A stretch of DNA of 64,000 bases from Paenibacillus sp. EZ-K15 (GTDB taxonomy: Bacteria > Bacillota > Bacilli > Paenibacillales > Paenibacillaceae): positions 661,649 to 725,648 of the forward strand of contig NZ_PDHM01000016.1 in the NCBI RefSeq assembly GCF_002573715.1, in the 5' to 3' direction. A program made the translations under genes and the position numbers. Positions 62,740 to 64,000 of the stretch are shown here, piece after piece. Position 1 is the first letter of the stretch; each line of letters starts with the position of its first letter. The notes under the pieces were generated by a model. It worked only from the letters and a program-made list of their open reading frames with translations. It was not told where the DNA came from and ran no database searches.

Positions 62740-63692
62740 ATCCCATCCTCGCCTAATTTTTTCGCAACAAAGTTTGCAGATAACAGCAGGATCAGGCCGA
62801 CCACGGATTGGAACAATCCTACCGCCGTTGCCTGGGAGAAATCACCCGAACTAATACCAACTCTATACACGAAAGTACTGATAACATCAGAGTAATCGCT
62901 AACCAGTGAATTCCCCATCACAAAGGGACGGTCAAATCCGATAGAAACCATTCTGCCTATTTGGAGAATCAACAAAATATTGATGGTTGACTTAATGCCA
63001 GGCAGTGTAATATGCCACATTTTGCGAAGCCTGCTGCAGCCATCAATATCGGAGGCCTCATACAACTCCCTATTGATTCCGGTAATGGCCGCCAAATAAA
63101 TGATGGTGCCCCATCCGATATTTTGCCATACGCCAACGGCAATATAAGTAATCAACCAAGGTGTTTTCCGCGACAGAAACTCGATTCTTTCAAGACCAAA
63201 GCTCGACAGGAAATTGTTGATCATGCCGCCGTTAGAAAACATCAGATAGACCATACCGCCAATAATAACCCAGGACAAAAAGTGGGGCAGATACAATACG
63301 GTTTGGGTCATTTTCTTGAATTTTGCTTGTCTTACTTCATTGAGCAAAATCGCCAGAAGAATGGGCGCTGGAAAACCCGCGATCAAGTCCAGAACATTCA
63401 GGACCAGCGTATTCTTCAATGCACGGTAGAAGCTGTCCTGCTCAAAAATAAACCGGAACACATCCAATCCTACCCATTCGCTCCCTCTAATTCCTTCAAA
63501 AATGTTGTAATCTTGGAATGCCATCACAAGGCCATAGATGGGTGCATACTTGAAAATCAGGATATACGCCATAGGCAGCAGCAAAAGAAAATATAACAGA
63601 CCGTCTCTTTTGATGTAGTACAGAAAGTTATTTTTCCTTTTTGTTCCGCCGTACTTTCGGGAGCTGTCTAAAACCGCTTTCATTTTTCCCAT
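62733..63692 (-). CDS. Carbohydrate ABC transporter permease, LplB-type
   Basis: The 319-residue protein has the LplB opening YFLLLLPMAYILIFKYAPIYGLVMAFQDYN, about six membrane helices and the EAA loop YEASDIDGCSRLRKMWHITLPGI near residue 215. It is the first gene of the importer operon. Its promoter at 63728-63781 shares a long block with the GH43 promoter. No ATPase gene is present here either. Confidence 0.93.
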   Translation of the reverse strand: MGKMKAVLDSSRKYGGTKRKNNFLYYIKRDGLLYFLLLLPMAYILIFKYAPIYGLVMAFQDYNIFEGIRGSEWVGLDVFRFIFEQDSFYRALKNTLVLNVLDLIAGFPAPILLAILLNEVRQAKFKKMTQTVLYLPHFLSWVIIGGMVYLMFSNGGMINNFLSSFGLERIEFLSRKTPWLITYIAVGVWQNIGWGTIIYLAAITGINRELYEASDIDGCSRLRKMWHITLPGIKSTINILLILQIGRMVSIGFDRPFVMGNSLVSDYSDVISTFVYRVGISSGDFSQATAVGLFQSVVGLILLLSANFVAKKLGEDGIW

Positions 63693-63727
63693 CCCTCCGA
63701 CTGTAATAAGGAGCTCTCATGTTTATC

Positions 63728-63781
63728 ATTTTACCTTCAGGATTAAATAAAAAAATGTACTCCCTTAAATCAATTTGGTAA
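63728..63781 (-). promoter_or_regulatory. LplB operon promoter with candidate YesN activation block
   Basis: On the minus strand TTACCAAA, ATTTAAG and AGTACATTTTTT are followed 22 bases after AGTACA by TAAAAT (63728-63733). Over the 32-base core 27 positions match the GH43 promoter, and the -10 and the distance to the gene start are also conserved. Confidence 0.6.
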
Positions 63782-63861
63782 TAACTTAAAAAGGTAGTTG
63801 TATGTAAACTGTAGAGTGAGGAATTAGTCAGGTAAAGCGATGGGAGTATTGGATTTGGTGG

Positions 63862-64000
63862 TTATTTCCTTTTCGGTTGAGGCATTACAAACAAAATAAA
63901 GAACCAGAGACCATTTGGTCCTGATTCATTTAAATAACCAGCCATCATCGTCCCGACAAAGAGGATGATAACGGAGATAACCGTGGATTTATCCAGCCAC
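63862..64000 (-). CDS. C-terminal end of a membrane protein (partial)
   Basis: From the window edge the minus strand reads WLDKSTVISVIILFVGTMMA followed by GYLNESGPNGLWFFILFV and a basic tail ending QPKRK and TAA at 63862. Two hydrophobic segments indicate the end of an integral membrane protein, possibly a transporter. The 5' part and identity are outside the window. Confidence 0.6.
   Translation of the reverse strand, partial: WLDKSTVISVIILFVGTMMAGYLNESGPNGLWFFILFVMPQPKRK

Noticed and set aside
63012..63596. Open frame of 194 codons on the plus strand
   Set aside because: Antisense to the LplB-type permease; no family resemblance.
1..64000. tRNA, rRNA or CRISPR arrays
   Set aside because: No cloverleaf, ribosomal RNA motif or regularly spaced repeat array was noticed on either strand.

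Overview
The window looks like a chromosomal segment of a Paenibacillus-like Firmicute. The evidence is low-to-middle GC, strong GGAGG ribosome binding sites with many GTG/TTG starts, Paenibacillus-style sugar transport modules (LplB/YtcP permeases with large LipO-type lipoproteins), a YesM/YesN two-component pair, and RNase J. This assignment rests on gene content only, without a database comparison. No rRNA, tRNA or CRISPR array was recognised.

Region 1 (1-19893) is a glycan utilisation locus. A GntR/LacI-type regulator (2362-3510) is divergent from a secreted GxGYxYP putative glycosidase (1-2044, cut by the window edge). Downstream on the plus strand are an unassigned 744-residue glycosidase-like protein, a GH38 alpha-mannosidase, an LplB/YtcP/lipoprotein ABC importer, a glutaminase-like DUF4965 protein, a GH106-like glycosidase and an exported PHP metallohydrolase. 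The depolymerising enzymes lack signal peptides, so oligosaccharides are probably imported and cut inside the cell. ATATT-N1-3-AATAT palindromes sit at the promoters and are candidate operators.

Region 2 (20081-27132) holds a MerR regulator, a DUF554 membrane protein, ribonuclease J and a second CUT1 sugar importer with no local enzymes.

Region 3 (27359-35160) is accessory. It has an IS3-like remnant, glycerol dehydrogenase, a broken ECF sigma gene, a XerS-type recombinase with an inverted repeat just upstream, a short alanyl-tRNA synthetase under a T-box leader, and an ABC-F protein. The last two genes are clearly AT-rich and look imported.

Region 4 (35250-46201) is housekeeping and respiratory: aldose 1-epimerase, the cydABDC operon with an Fnr-like box upstream, a lipoprotein, an OmpR-type two-component system whose kinase appears to start at CTG, and a GlsB/YeaQ-type membrane protein.

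Region 5 (46202-53037) is mixed and partly decayed: an S41 peptidase, a DHFR-like reductase, fragments of an S8 peptidase and of a small exported protein, dispersed hairpins, and a TetR/alpha-beta hydrolase operon with twin operators.

Region 6 (53038-63692, minus strand) is a second carbohydrate system: LplB-YtcP-lipoprotein importer, YesN response regulator, YesM kinase and a secreted multidomain GH43 enzyme. The promoters of the importer and of GH43 share a long conserved block at identical spacing, a candidate YesN activation site. The window ends in the 3' end of a membrane protein gene (63862-64000).
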